From contig NZ_FNAV01000008.1 in assembly GCF_900102075.1 (NCBI RefSeq), positions 225,348-289,347 on the forward strand: DNA of 64,000 bases. The letters run 5' to 3'. Positions 7,650-17,367 of this stretch are shown piece after piece (positions within the stretch are counted from its first letter, which is position 1; each line of letters starts with the position of its first letter). The translations under genes were made by a program, and so were the position numbers. Under the pieces are notes generated by a model. It ran no database searches and was not told the DNA's origin. It worked only from the letters and a program-made list of their open reading frames with translations. The DNA comes from Salipiger thiooxidans (GTDB taxonomy: Bacteria; Pseudomonadota; Alphaproteobacteria; Rhodobacterales; Rhodobacteraceae).

Positions 7650-8426
7650 TCAGAGCCGCAGGCTGCGCGCCAGCACGAAGGCGTCTTCCGCCAGCATCTT
7701 CACGTGTTCCTTCATCGCCCGGGCGGCGGCATCCGCGTCGCCCTTCAGAAGCGCGCGGGCCAGCACCTCGTGCTCCTGCTCCGCCGCCTGCTTGCGCTCG
7801 GGCCGGAAGGTGATGAAGCGCCGGTAGGGCGCCAGCCGCTTGTTCAGAAGCTGGATCTGGTCGCGCAGCGCGCGGTTTTCCGAGGCGATGTGGATGGCGG
7901 CGTGGAAGGCATCGTTGCGCTCGATATAGGCCTCGGCATCGCCGCTGCGCCCGGCCACGCGGCAGGCGTCGTGGGTGGCCATGATGCGCTCGCGGTCGGC
8001 GTCGCCCATGCGCTCGCAGGCGAGGCGCGCCGCCACCGCCTCCATCTCGCCCACCAGTTCGAAGAGGTCGAAGATCTCGCTCACCGTGGGGCGCGCGACG
8101 ATGGCGCCGAGCCGGGGTTCGAGCGTGACGAGGCCGCTGGCGCCGAGCAGGCGCAGCGCCTCGCGCACCGGGGTCCGCGAGACCCGGAAGCGTTTGCCGA
8201 GCACCTGCTCGTCGAGCCGCTGGCCCGGCGCGAGCTCGCCCTGGACGATCTCGTCCTCGAGCGCGGCGGCGATCTCTTCGGCCCGGGTCGCGGGCCGCGA
8301 GGGTTCGGACCGGAGGACGGCGGGCGCCTCCACGGTGATCCCGTGCGACTCTTCTTCGCGGATCTGGTCTGCCAAACTGCCTCCGTCGCGACCTGTGTGA
8401 CTGTTTCGCGGGCGCAGGGCCCGCAA
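7650..8426 (-). CDS. GntR-family regulator with FCD effector domain
   Basis: The 258-residue protein has an extra 45-residue N-terminus, a winged helix at about residues 48-112 (EDEIVQGELAPGQRLDEQVL and VSRTPVREALRLLGASGLV) and an all-helical FCD domain ending FVLARSLRL. FCD domains of this FadR/VanR class bind carboxylic acids, often through a metal held by Asp and His residues, and here the DAFHAAIH motif is present. It is transcribed away from the 17-gene catabolic operon that starts at 8585, so it is probably the operon repressor and its ligand a pathway acid. An internal start nearer residue 40 is possible. Confidence 0.9.
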   Translation of the reverse strand: MRALRPRNSHTGRDGGSLADQIREEESHGITVEAPAVLRSEPSRPATRAEEIAAALEDEIVQGELAPGQRLDEQVLGKRFRVSRTPVREALRLLGASGLVTLEPRLGAIVARPTVSEIFDLFELVGEMEAVAARLACERMGDADRERIMATHDACRVAGRSGDAEAYIERNDAFHAAIHIASENRALRDQIQLLNKRLAPYRRFITFRPERKQAAEQEHEVLARALLKGDADAAARAMKEHVKMLAEDAFVLARSLRL

Positions 8427-8479
8427 ATCAGATTAATTATTGTGCAACATTTGAAGATTTTCGCCAAATGAAGCAATTT

Positions 8480-8491
8480 CGTGTATACACG
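8480..8491. promoter_or_regulatory. Palindromic operator for the GntR regulator
   Basis: CGTGTATACACG is a perfect 12-bp palindrome 54 bases from the GntR start and about 94 bases before the SDR start. FCD-type GntR proteins typically bind short palindromes of the GTNTANAC kind, so this is the best operator in the divergent gap. Only one copy is seen; the AT-rich run at 8430-8475 beside it could hold the promoters. Confidence 0.6.
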
Positions 8492-8584
8492 CCGCGTGCA
8501 GCGTGTCGACCTGCTCTTCAGTAACCTAAGATCGCCGTGCCGCATAGCGTTTCGCGAAGGCCCGGCCGCAGACAAGGAATTCCC

Positions 8585-9367
8585 ATGGATCTGGAGCTTC
8601 GCGACAAGCGCGTTCTCATCACCGGAGCATCGCAGGGCATCGGCGAGGGCATTGCCGAAGTCTTTGCCGAAGAGGGCGCGATCCTGCACCTTACCGCCCG
8701 CAGCGCCGACAAGCTGGAGGCCATCGCGGAGCGGCTGCGCAAGGCCCATGGCGCCGAGGTCTCGGTCTACCCGATGGATCTGACCGGGGGCGAGGCGCCG
8801 ATCGCGCTGGCCGAGCAGGTGGGCGACATCGACATCCTGATCAACAACGCGGGCGTCATCCCGGGCGGCAACCTGTGGTCCACGGACGATGCCGCATGGC
8901 GCGAGAACTGGGACCTGAAGGTCTTCGGCTACATCAACATGTGCCGGGTGTTCTACGAGCGGATGAAGACGGCCGGAGGCGGCGTCATCATCAACGACAT
9001 CGGCAACGCGGGCGAGAACTTCGACCCCGACTACATCGCGGGCACCACCGGTAACGCCAGCCTCATGGCCTTTACCAAGGCGCTCGGGGGCAGGGCGCTT
9101 GACGACAACATCCGCGTGGTGGGCGTGAACCCCGGCCCCGTCGACACCAGCCGCATCTACAAGCTGCTCAAGCGCCGCGCCGTCGACTGGTACGGCGACG
9201 AGAGCCGCTGGGAGGAGCTGCTCGGCACCTATCCGCTGAAGCGCCCTGCCAAGGTGCGCGAGATCGCCGACCTGATGGCCTTCCTCGCCTCGGAGCGGTC
9301 GGGCTACACCACCGGCGCGATCTTCACAGTCGACGGCGGCATCACCTCGCGGGCCTCGATCATCTGA
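8585..9367 (+). CDS. SDR-family oxidoreductase, first gene of the catabolic operon
   Basis: The 260-residue protein starts at ATG 8585 (AAGGAATTCCC upstream). It has the NAD(P) loop ITGASQGIGEG near residue 14, the DIDILINNAGV segment and a C-terminal GYTTGAIFTVDGGITS. The catalytic segment reads YIAGTTGNASLMAFTKALGG: the Tyr is there but the usual Lys four residues later is Thr. A subset of SDRs with a GN-A pattern at this point shares this change, so activity may differ from a standard alcohol dehydrogenase. It overlaps the next gene by one base (TGATG). Likely role: alcohol or hydroxy-intermediate oxidation before the aldehyde dehydrogenase. Confidence 0.88.
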   Translation: MDLELRDKRVLITGASQGIGEGIAEVFAEEGAILHLTARSADKLEAIAERLRKAHGAEVSVYPMDLTGGEAPIALAEQVGDIDILINNAGVIPGGNLWSTDDAAWRENWDLKVFGYINMCRVFYERMKTAGGGVIINDIGNAGENFDPDYIAGTTGNASLMAFTKALGGRALDDNIRVVGVNPGPVDTSRIYKLLKRRAVDWYGDESRWEELLGTYPLKRPAKVREIADLMAFLASERSGYTTGAIFTVDGGITSRASII

Positions 9368-10888
9368 TGCCCGACACCGTCGACACCTTCCGCCCCACGC
9401 TGGACCCGATCCCTGCACAGGCGTTTCCGCTGCACTACGGCGGGCACTGGCACGGCGGGATATCGGGCGCGCGCCGCGCGGTGCGCCGCCCGGCCACTGG
9501 CGTCGAGGCCTGGAGTGTCGCCGAAGCCTCTGCCGCCGATGTCGACGCCGCCTGCGCCGCCGCGGCCCGTGCCTTCCCCGACTGGGCCGCGCTCGACAGT
9601 GACGAGCGCGGCCACCTTCTTCGGGCGCTGGCGGGGATCCTGCGGGCCCGCATGGGGCAGCTTGCGGCGCTCGAGGCGGCGGTCACCGGCCGTCCGATCC
9701 GCGAGATGCGCGCCCAGATGGGCCGCATCCCCGAGTGGTTCGAATATTTCGCCGGCATCGCGCTGGGGCTCGAGGGCGGATCGAACCGGGTCAAGGGCGG
9801 GTTCCTGACCTACACCCGGTACCGGCCCTACGGCGTCTGCGCGCTGCTGACGCCGTGGAACCACCCGATCCTGATCCTCGTCAAGAAGCTGGCCGCGGCG
9901 CTTGCCGCCGGCAACACGGTGGTGGTGAAGCCCTCGGAACTCGCCCCGATCACGCCGCTTCTGCTGGCGGAATGGGCGGTCGAGGCGGGCATTCCCAACG
10001 GTGTCATCAACGTGGTGACCGGCGGCGCCGAGGCCGGGGCCGCGCTGGTCGCCAACGAACACGTCTCCCACATCGACCTGACCGGAGGCACCGCGACCGG
10101 CAAGATCGTCGCCAGGGCCGCGGCCGAACGCATGGTGCCCTGCACGCTGGAGCTGGGCGGCAAGACGCCGGTGGTGGTCTTCGACAGCGCAGAGCTCGAC
10201 GAGGCGGTGGCGGGGGCGCTCTTCGCGGGCTTCGTGGCGGCGGGGCAGACCTGCGTCTCGGGCAGCCGCTTCCTCGTGCAGCGCGGGGTCTACGACGCCT
10301 TCGTCGCGAAGCTCTCCGAACGGGTGGACGCGCTGCGTCAGGGCGACCCGGCGCTGGTCGAGACCGACATCGGCCCGGTGATCTCGGCCGCCTCGCGCGA
10401 CCGCTGCATGGGCGTCATCGAACGCGCCAGAGAGACCGAGGCGCGGCTGGTGGCGGGGGGCGTCCTGCCCGAGCTGCCCGCACACGTCGCGGGCGGTTTC
10501 TTCGTTCCGCCCACGGTCTTTGCCAACGTGTCGCCCGAAAATGCGCTGTTCCGGGACGAGATCTTCGGCCCCGTGGTGTCGGTCACGCCCTTCGACACCG
10601 AGGACGAGGCGGTGCAACTCGCCAATGACGGGCCCTACGCGCTTGGGGCCTCGGTCTGGACCCGCGACATCCTGCTGGCGCATCGCGTGGTGGACCGGCT
10701 CAAGGCGGGCGTGGTCTGGATCAACGACCACCACAAGAACGACCCGCGCTCGATCTGGGGCGGTTCGGGCGAAAGCGGCTACGGCCACGAGAACGGCTGG
10801 GACGCGCTGAAGGGCTACCTGATCAAGGGCTCGGTCACCGTGCGCACCACCGAGGGCTTTGGCGACTGGTTCGCCGGAGGCAACCGTT

Positions 10889-10896
<8 letters not shown>
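9367..10896 (+). CDS. NAD(P)-dependent aldehyde dehydrogenase
   Basis: The 509-residue enzyme has the full ALDH layout: cofactor-binding TPWNHPILILVKKLAAALAA, the general base in LELGGKTPV, the nucleophile in GQTCVSGSR, and the EEIFGPVVS-type motif as DEIFGPVVSVTPF. All catalytic residues are present. The start ATG overlaps the SDR stop and the 3' end overlaps the ABC ATPase start by 8 bases. Together with the SDR it would take an alcohol to a carboxylic acid, consistent with an acid-binding FCD regulator. The substrate is unknown. Confidence 0.92.
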
Positions 10897-11663
<767 letters not shown>

Positions 11664-11671
<8 letters not shown>

Positions 11672-12491
11672 CAGCACGCTTGCCGCCCCGGTCCCCCGGC
11701 GCACCGCCCCGCTTTCGCACAGGCTGCTCGACGTCGCCGAGCGCAGCTGGCCCGCGGTGCTGATCCTCGTGGCGCTGATCGCGGGCTGGGAATGGGCCTG
11801 CGCCGCGCTTGGCATCAAGCCCTACATCCTGCCCGCGCCCTCGGCCATCCTGACGGCGGCGCTGAACGACGTGCCGGGCCTTGCGCGCAACTCGGGCATC
11901 ACCGCGTGGGAGGCGACCGCGGGCTTCGTCATCGGCTCGGCGCTCGGCGCGCTGCTGGGCACGGCCTTCGCCTATTCGCGCTTCCTCGCGCGCGGCTTCC
12001 TGCCCTTCATCATCGCGGCCAACACCATCCCCGTGGTGGCCATCGCGCCGATCATCATCATCTGGTTCGGCCACGGCATCGGCTCGAAGATCGCGGTTAC
12101 CGCCTTCCTGTCGTTCTTCCCGCTGGCGCTGAACATGATGAAGGGGCTGCAGAGCTACGACCGCACCGTGGCCGACGTCTTCCACATCGCCGCCGCCTCG
12201 CCCTTGCAGACCTTCTTCAAGATGCGGCTGCCCTCGGCGCTGCCCTACGTCTTCGTGGGACTGAAGCTCAACGTCACCTTCTCGGTCATCGGCGCCATCG
12301 TGGCCGAGTTCGTGCAGGCGGACCGGGGCCTGGGCTTCGTCATCATGACCACCTACCGCACCATGGCCATGCCAAAACTCTGGGCGGCGATGCTGCTCTC
12401 GGCGCTCATGGGCATCCTGTTCTTCCTCGTCGTGGCGATGCTCGAGCGGATCTTCGTCCCCTGGCACGCCTCGATGTCCACCGATCCCTGA
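11664..12491 (+). CDS. ABC transporter permease of the same importer (SsuC/ThiX-like)
   Basis: This 275-residue inner-membrane protein has about six hydrophobic segments, starting with AVLILVALIAGWEWACAALG after a cytoplasmic N-terminus. The ATPase-coupling loop is DVFHIAAASPLQTFFKMRLP, the EAA-type motif of binding-protein-dependent permeases. It overlaps the ATPase gene by 8 bases. The family imports sulfonates, nitrate, pyrimidines or other small anionic or heterocyclic solutes; specificity is set by the binding protein. Confidence 0.93.
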
Positions 12492-12494
12492 AGA

Positions 12495-12510
12495 CCGGGG
12501 ACAACCCCGG
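12495..12510 (+). other. Intercistronic stem-loop before the binding-protein gene
   Basis: CCGGGG, ACAA loop, CCCCGG forms a perfect 6-bp stem in the 47-base gap between permease and binding protein. Such hairpins commonly raise the level of the binding-protein message relative to the membrane components. Confidence 0.5.
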
Positions 12511-12538
12511 CGCCCCCACCCAACAGAGAGATCCCACG

Positions 12539-13528
12539 ATGAAAAAGACACTGATCTGCGGGCTTGCCCTCGCCACCGCGCCGCTCGCGGCCGAGGCCGA
12601 CTCCATGCGGCTCGAATGGGTCATGCAGGGCCAGTTCGCCGGCCCCATCATGGCGCTGGAAAACGGCTGGTACGACGAGGCCGGTATCGAGATGGAGCTG
12701 CGCCCCGCCGGCCCCGACATCAAGCCCGCCGTCATGGTCGCGACCGGGGTCGACACCTACGGCATCGGCCACCCCAACCAGATCATCGCCGCCCGCGCCA
12801 ACGGCGTGCCGCTGGTAATGGTCAGCCAGTGGGGCCAGAAGGCCGCCAGCACCTACATCGCCCGCAAGGACGCGGGGATCGGGACGCTCGCGGACATGCC
12901 CGGCCACTCGGTCGGGCTGTGGTTCGGCGGCGACGAACATGAGTTCCTCGCCATGCTCAACAACGCGGGCGTGGCGCAATCCGACGTCGACGTGGTGAGC
13001 CAGGGCTACGACATCGTCTCGTGGCTCAACGGCGATTACGAGGTGATGCAGGTCACCCGCTACAACGAGCTGCAGCTGGTCTACGACAACGGCTACGCGC
13101 CCGAGGATCTCGTGTTCTTCGAGCCCGGCGACTACGACTCCGCGCTGATCTCGGGCGGGCTCTTCACCACCGAGGAGCAGATCGCCGAGCACCCGGAGGC
13201 GGTGCAGGCCGCCGTCGACGCCTCGCTGCGCGGCTGGCAGGCGGCCTTCGCCGATCCCGCCGCCGCGGCCGAGGTGATGGTCAAGTACAACTCCGAGCTT
13301 GATGCCGCCTTCCAGACCCGCCAGATCGAGGCGATGAAGGACATCGCCTGCGCCGGGCCCACGCTTGAGGGCAAGTTCGGCACCACCGACGCCGCCGACT
13401 ACGAGACCGCGCAGGCCATCCTGCTGGGCGCCAAGCTGATCGACAGCGAGATCGACCTGACGGCGGCCTTCACCAACCGGTTCGTCGACGCCGCCCCCGC
13501 GGAGTTCCGCGACATCGCCTGCGAGTAA
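12539..13528 (+). CDS. NMT1/THI5-type periplasmic substrate-binding protein
   Basis: The 329-residue protein has a Sec signal of about 20 residues (MKKTLICGLALATAPLAAEA) and then the NMT1-family start LEWVMQGQFAGPIMALENGW. The body follows the family: the KPAVMVATGVDTYGIGHPNQ region, VSQWGQKAASTYIARKD, and the PGHSVGLWFGGDE hinge. NMT1/THI5-like binding proteins include ThiY, which binds a formylamino-methylpyrimidine, and TauA/SsuA relatives. A pyrimidine-like ligand is therefore plausible but unproven. It is flanked by two strong hairpins, in line with high expression. Confidence 0.92.
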   Translation: MKKTLICGLALATAPLAAEADSMRLEWVMQGQFAGPIMALENGWYDEAGIEMELRPAGPDIKPAVMVATGVDTYGIGHPNQIIAARANGVPLVMVSQWGQKAASTYIARKDAGIGTLADMPGHSVGLWFGGDEHEFLAMLNNAGVAQSDVDVVSQGYDIVSWLNGDYEVMQVTRYNELQLVYDNGYAPEDLVFFEPGDYDSALISGGLFTTEEQIAEHPEAVQAAVDASLRGWQAAFADPAAAAEVMVKYNSELDAAFQTRQIEAMKDIACAGPTLEGKFGTTDAADYETAQAILLGAKLIDSEIDLTAAFTNRFVDAAPAEFRDIACE

Positions 13529-13536
13529 GCGACAGA

Positions 13537-13560
13537 CCGGGCCGGACCTTTGCGGCCCGG
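13537..13560 (+). other. Strong stem-loop after the binding-protein gene
   Basis: CCGGGCCG (13537-13544) and CGGCCCGG (13553-13560) form a perfect 8-bp stem with an 8-base loop, 9 bases past the stop. With no long U-tract it probably acts as a 3' stabiliser or partial terminator within the operon. Confidence 0.55.
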
Positions 13561-13579
13561 CCCAATCACGGAGAAGAGC

Positions 13580-14509
13580 ATGAGAGAGATCCGCATCCGC
13601 CTTCTGTGGCACAAGCAGGCCCAGTTCGCGGGCTATCTGCTGGCCGAAGAGCTTGGCCTCGGCAACGACGCCGGGGTGCAGATCGTCTGCGAGGGGCTGG
13701 ATTTCTCGTGCAAGCACGTGAACGCGGTGCTGGAGGGCCGCACCGAGATGTGCGTGGCGAGCCCCGCGCATCTGGTGGAATCCTCTGACCCCGCTGCGCT
13801 GCGCTGGCTGCTCGCGATCCAGCAGAAAAGCCCGCTGGTCTATCCCGCCCGCCGCTCGGACGGGATCGCGACGCTCGCCGATCTGGCGGGGAAACGCGCC
13901 GGGGTCTGGCCGGGGCACGAGGATCTCGAGCTGCGCTGGATGCTGTCGCGCGCGGGCCTGCCCGAGGATGCGGTGACCCGGGTCGAGATGCCCGACACCG
14001 TGGCGCCCTTCCTCACCGGCGAGACCGCGACCGGCCAGATGACCTGCTACCACGAGCTGCACATGGTCGAGCACGCCATCCCGCCCGAGGATCTGGTGAT
14101 CTTCGACGGCAAGGACACCGGCTGCGGCATCCTCAAGGACGGGCTCATCGCCTCGGCCGCGCTGGTTGAGGAGGAACCGGGTGTGGTGCAGGCGGTGGTG
14201 AACGCGGTGCTCGAGGGCTGGACCATGGCCTTTGACGACCCCGCCCGCGCCGTGGCCGCCTGCCTCGCCGTGCGGCCCGACCGGAGCGCGCCCGAGGAAG
14301 AGGCGCAGCTTGCCGCCATCCGTGCGCTGTCGCTCACCGGCGCCACGCTGACCGAAGGGCTGGGCTTCCCGGACCCCGCCCACATGGAGAGCGCCGTGAC
14401 CGCGATGCGCGAGCTGGGCGAGACGGTGCCCGCCACCGAGGGGCTGCGCGATGCGCGCTTCTGGCAGGCGGCGCCCGAGGCGTTCCGTCGCACCGGCTGG
14501 GAGGCGTGA
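13580..14509 (+). CDS. Second NMT1/THI5-like protein, without signal peptide
   Basis: The 309-residue protein starts MREIRIRLLWHKQAQFAGYL, which aligns with the mature start of the preceding binding protein (LEWVMQGQFAGPIMALENGW), but there is no hydrophobic leader. The ATG at 13580 has GGAGAAGAGC just upstream; an in-frame ATG 30 bases earlier adds no leader either. The remaining features fit the family (HVNAVLEGRTEMCVASPAHL, KRAGVWPGHEDLELRW). It may be a cytosolic binding or chaperone protein, or an enzyme-like relative. The Cys-rich motif of eukaryotic THI5 pyrimidine synthase is not present, so synthesis of that type is not supported. Confidence 0.8.
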   Translation: MREIRIRLLWHKQAQFAGYLLAEELGLGNDAGVQIVCEGLDFSCKHVNAVLEGRTEMCVASPAHLVESSDPAALRWLLAIQQKSPLVYPARRSDGIATLADLAGKRAGVWPGHEDLELRWMLSRAGLPEDAVTRVEMPDTVAPFLTGETATGQMTCYHELHMVEHAIPPEDLVIFDGKDTGCGILKDGLIASAALVEEEPGVVQAVVNAVLEGWTMAFDDPARAVAACLAVRPDRSAPEEEAQLAAIRALSLTGATLTEGLGFPDPAHMESAVTAMRELGETVPATEGLRDARFWQAAPEAFRRTGWEA

Positions 14510-14510
14510 T

Positions 14511-15692
14511 GTGACCACGCTGCCGCAGAGCGCAGAGGTCATCGTGGTGGGCGGCGGAATCGTCGGCCTCTCGGTGGCGCTTGCGCTGGCAGAGGCGGGG
14601 GCGAAGCCGCTGCTGCTCGAGGCGAAGAGCTTCGGCGGCGCGGTCACCGGCGGCAGCCTCGCCGCCATCGGCACGCACATGCACGGGCTCGCGGAATATG
14701 GCGTGATGGCCCACGCCTGCGATCTCTGGCGCGCCTTCGCGGAGCGCACCGGCAACCCGTTCGAGCACACTGCGCAGGGGCAGGTGGGCTTCATCCTCGA
14801 CGCCGAAGGCATGGAGAGCGGCGAGGGCTGGGTGGCCGAGGAACGCGCGCTCGGCGCGCCCTGCCGGATGCTGACCCCCGCCGGGCTTGCCGAGGTCGAG
14901 CCCCGGCTCACCGGTCCCGTGCTGGGCGCGACCTTCGCGCCCGACACCGCGACGGTGAACCCCTTCCTCGCTGCCCGCACCGTTCTGGCCGAGGCCCGCG
15001 CCGCCGGTGCCGTGGCGCTGGACCATGCCCCCGTCGCCGGGCTGCTGGTCGAGGCCGGGCGCATCGCCGGGGTGTGCATGGCGGACGGCGCCGAGATCCG
15101 CGCGGGGCAAGTGGTGCTGGCCTCGGGGCCGTGGTCGCAGGAGATCAGTGTGAGCGCGGGCGTTTGCCTGCCGCTGGTGCCGCGTCAGGCGCAATGCCTC
15201 GCCGCGCTGCGCCAGCCCCCGGGCACCATCCGCCGCATCGTCAGCGCCGTGGAAAGCCGCGGCGGGGTGGCGAGCGGCTACACGCAGATCCAGCAGGCGG
15301 GGTCGGGGCAGATCCTCTTCAACACCGTCGTCGATTTCATCGAGACCCCGCCCGAGGCCAAGGACACGGTCCGCGAGGTGCCGAGCGGTTTCGTTCTCAC
15401 CTCGATCGACACACTCGCCACGCTGTTCCCGTCGCTCGCCGAGATCCCGCTGCTGCGCTCGTGGGTGCGGTTCGAGGCGGTCTCGCCCGACGCCCGCTTC
15501 CTTGCCGGTGCGGTGGGCCCCGAGGGGCTCTGGGTCTGCGCCGGCGACAACGGCTCGGGCTATTGCCGGTCGCTGATGCTGGGCCGGTTCCTCGCAGGCG
15601 AGATCATCGGCGCCGCGCTGCTGCCCGGTGCGTTGCAGGCCGACGCCCGCGCGCTCTATGCGCCGCAGCGCTTCACGCAGGTGGCCGCATGA
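14511..15692 (+). CDS. FAD-dependent oxidoreductase, DAO family (catalytic beta subunit)
   Basis: From GTG 14511 the protein is 393 residues. The N-terminal FAD loop is VIVVGGGIVGLSVALALAEAG, followed by GGAVTGGSLAAIG and a C-terminal VCAGDNGSGYCRS where DAO proteins bind FAD. The GTG lies 2 bases after the preceding stop; the ATG one register away is followed at once by a stop. With the next two genes it forms the known trimer of flavin DAO subunit, small 2Fe-2S subunit and FAD/NAD-2Fe-2S subunit, as in hydroxyproline dehydrogenase, opine oxidase and HcnABC-type enzymes. It probably oxidises a secondary amine or amino acid C-N bond. Confidence 0.88.
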   Translation: MTTLPQSAEVIVVGGGIVGLSVALALAEAGAKPLLLEAKSFGGAVTGGSLAAIGTHMHGLAEYGVMAHACDLWRAFAERTGNPFEHTAQGQVGFILDAEGMESGEGWVAEERALGAPCRMLTPAGLAEVEPRLTGPVLGATFAPDTATVNPFLAARTVLAEARAAGAVALDHAPVAGLLVEAGRIAGVCMADGAEIRAGQVVLASGPWSQEISVSAGVCLPLVPRQAQCLAALRQPPGTIRRIVSAVESRGGVASGYTQIQQAGSGQILFNTVVDFIETPPEAKDTVREVPSGFVLTSIDTLATLFPSLAEIPLLRSWVRFEAVSPDARFLAGAVGPEGLWVCAGDNGSGYCRSLMLGRFLAGEIIGAALLPGALQADARALYAPQRFTQVAA

Positions 15693-15946
15693 GCGAAGTC
15701 GAGATCCTGCTCGACGGCGCACCCGTCACCTGCGCCGAGGGGCTGCCCCTGACCGAGGTGCTGATGGCCCGCGCGCCGTTCTGGCGGCAGAGCCCCAGGC
15801 AGGGCGCCCCGAGGGGCATGTTCTGCGGCATGGGGCTCTGTTTCGAATGTGTGGTCGTGGTCGATGGCGCATGGTCCCGCGCCTGCCTCGAGCGCACCCG
15901 TGCGGGCATGTCTGTCCGCACGGACCAACCGGAGGACCGGCCATGA
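15689..15946 (+). CDS. Small (2Fe-2S)-binding subunit of the amine dehydrogenase
   Basis: The 85-residue protein has the ferredoxin-like cluster pattern FCGMGLCFEC with a further Cys in RACLERTRAG, matching the gamma subunits (HcnA/OoxC/LhpE type) of flavin amine dehydrogenases. It is translationally coupled at both ends by ATGA overlaps of 4 bases, so the trimer is made in equal amounts. It would pass electrons between the flavins of the two large subunits. Confidence 0.9.
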   Translation: MSEVEILLDGAPVTCAEGLPLTEVLMARAPFWRQSPRQGAPRGMFCGMGLCFECVVVVDGAWSRACLERTRAGMSVRTDQPEDRP

Positions 15947-17367
15947 GCGCCGCGCACCTCTCCTGCGACGTGGCGGTGGTGGGCGCGGGCCCCGCCGGGC
16001 TTGCCGCCGCGCGCGCCGCGGCCGAAGCCGGGGCGCGGGTGGTCTGCCTCGACGCCTTCGCGACGCCCGGCGGGCAATACGCGATGCAGCCGACGCAGGC
16101 GGAGAGCCCCTTTGCGGCGACCGCTCCGGTGGCGCTGGGGCGCGCGGCGGCGCGGGCCGCGGGAGAGGCGGGCGCGCAGATCCTCTGCGGCGCAGAGGTG
16201 TTCTGGGGCGCCTGCGTTCCGGGGGGCTTTTGCCTGTCGGTGAATCACGCGGGCCGGGCGCTCGCCGTCGAAGCCAAGGCGCTGGTGGTGGCCGCAGGCG
16301 CCATGGAACGTCCGCTGCCCTTCCCGGGCTGGACGCTGCCCGGCGTCATCGGCGCGGGCGCGGCGCAGCGGCTCCTGAAGACCGGCACCGGTGCGCTGCC
16401 GCTTCCGGGCAAGACCGTGCTGGCGGGGAGCGGGCCGTTCCTGCTGGCCGTGGCGCAGAGCTTTGCCAAGGCGGGGCAGCGGCTTGATCATTTCGTCGAG
16501 ATGCAGCGCCCGTTGCCTGCAGATGTCGCCAAGGTCTTCGCCCGACACCCGGGCAAGCTGGCCGAGGCGGCGCGGCTGGGCCTCGATCTGCGCCGCAGCG
16601 GGGCGGCGCGGCACGTGGGCCACATGGTCACGCGCGCGCTGGGGACCGACCGGCTCGAGGCGGTGGAGATCGCGCCGCTGTCTGCCTCGGGCCAACCCGT
16701 CATGGGCCGCGCGCGGGAGATCGACGGCGTGGGCACGCTCGCCATCGGCTACGGCTTCCAGCCGGTCATCGACCTTACCACCGCGCTTGACGCCGCGCAT
16801 GACTTCCACGCGGCGCTCGGCGGCTGGCACTGCCGCGCCGATGCGGATGGCCGGACCACGGTGGCGGGCCTCTGGGCCGCGGGCGAGACGCTGGGCATCG
16901 GCGGCGCCGTCCCGGCGCAGCTCTCGGGGCGGATCGCGGGGGCCGGTGCCGCCCGGACGCTCGGTTTTTCCGCTCCGGACGTCACCGGCGCCACGCAGGC
17001 GCTCGGCAACGCCCGCGCCTTTGCTTCAGCTCTCGCGCAGCTCTACCCGCCGCCGCAGGGCCTGCCCGTCGCCCTGCCGGAGGACGAGCTTATCTGCCGC
17101 TGCGAGGACGTCACTGCCGGAGACATCGCGACCGCCATCGCCGAGGGCGCGCACGAGAGCTTTGCCGTGAAGACCTGGACCCGCGCCGGCATGGGCCCCT
17201 GCCAGGGCCGGATCTGTGGCGCGGGCATCGCCGCCGCGCTTGCGCAGGCGGGCGTGCCGGCGGACAAGGCATCCTACAACCGCGCCCACCTGCCGCTGCG
17301 CCCGGTGCCGCTGCCGCTCGTGCGTGCCGCCATGCAGGCCCAGACCGAGATGGAGACCCGCCCATGA
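15943..17367 (+). CDS. FAD/NAD(P)-binding oxidoreductase with BFD-type 2Fe-2S domain (alpha subunit)
   Basis: The 474-residue protein has an N-terminal FAD loop (VAVVGAGPAGLAAARAAAEA), a second dinucleotide loop (KTVLAGSGPFLLAVAQSF) and a C-terminal BFD-like domain with ligands in LICRCEDVTAGD and GMGPCQGRICG. This is the HcnB/OoxA/LhpF architecture. It would take electrons from the DAO subunit through the small iron-sulfur subunit and pass them to a membrane acceptor. The substrate class, an imino or N-alkyl amino acid, is inferred from characterised relatives. Confidence 0.9.
   Translation: MSAAHLSCDVAVVGAGPAGLAAARAAAEAGARVVCLDAFATPGGQYAMQPTQAESPFAATAPVALGRAAARAAGEAGAQILCGAEVFWGACVPGGFCLSVNHAGRALAVEAKALVVAAGAMERPLPFPGWTLPGVIGAGAAQRLLKTGTGALPLPGKTVLAGSGPFLLAVAQSFAKAGQRLDHFVEMQRPLPADVAKVFARHPGKLAEAARLGLDLRRSGAARHVGHMVTRALGTDRLEAVEIAPLSASGQPVMGRAREIDGVGTLAIGYGFQPVIDLTTALDAAHDFHAALGGWHCRADADGRTTVAGLWAAGETLGIGGAVPAQLSGRIAGAGAARTLGFSAPDVTGATQALGNARAFASALAQLYPPPQGLPVALPEDELICRCEDVTAGDIATAIAEGAHESFAVKTWTRAGMGPCQGRICGAGIAAALAQAGVPADKASYNRAHLPLRPVPLPLVRAAMQAQTEMETRP

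Noticed and set aside
12353..15079. 908-codon minus-strand ORF over the binding-protein and FAD oxidoreductase genes
   Set aside because: Composition is that of a reverse-strand shadow and no domain motif is visible, while the plus-strand genes are solid.
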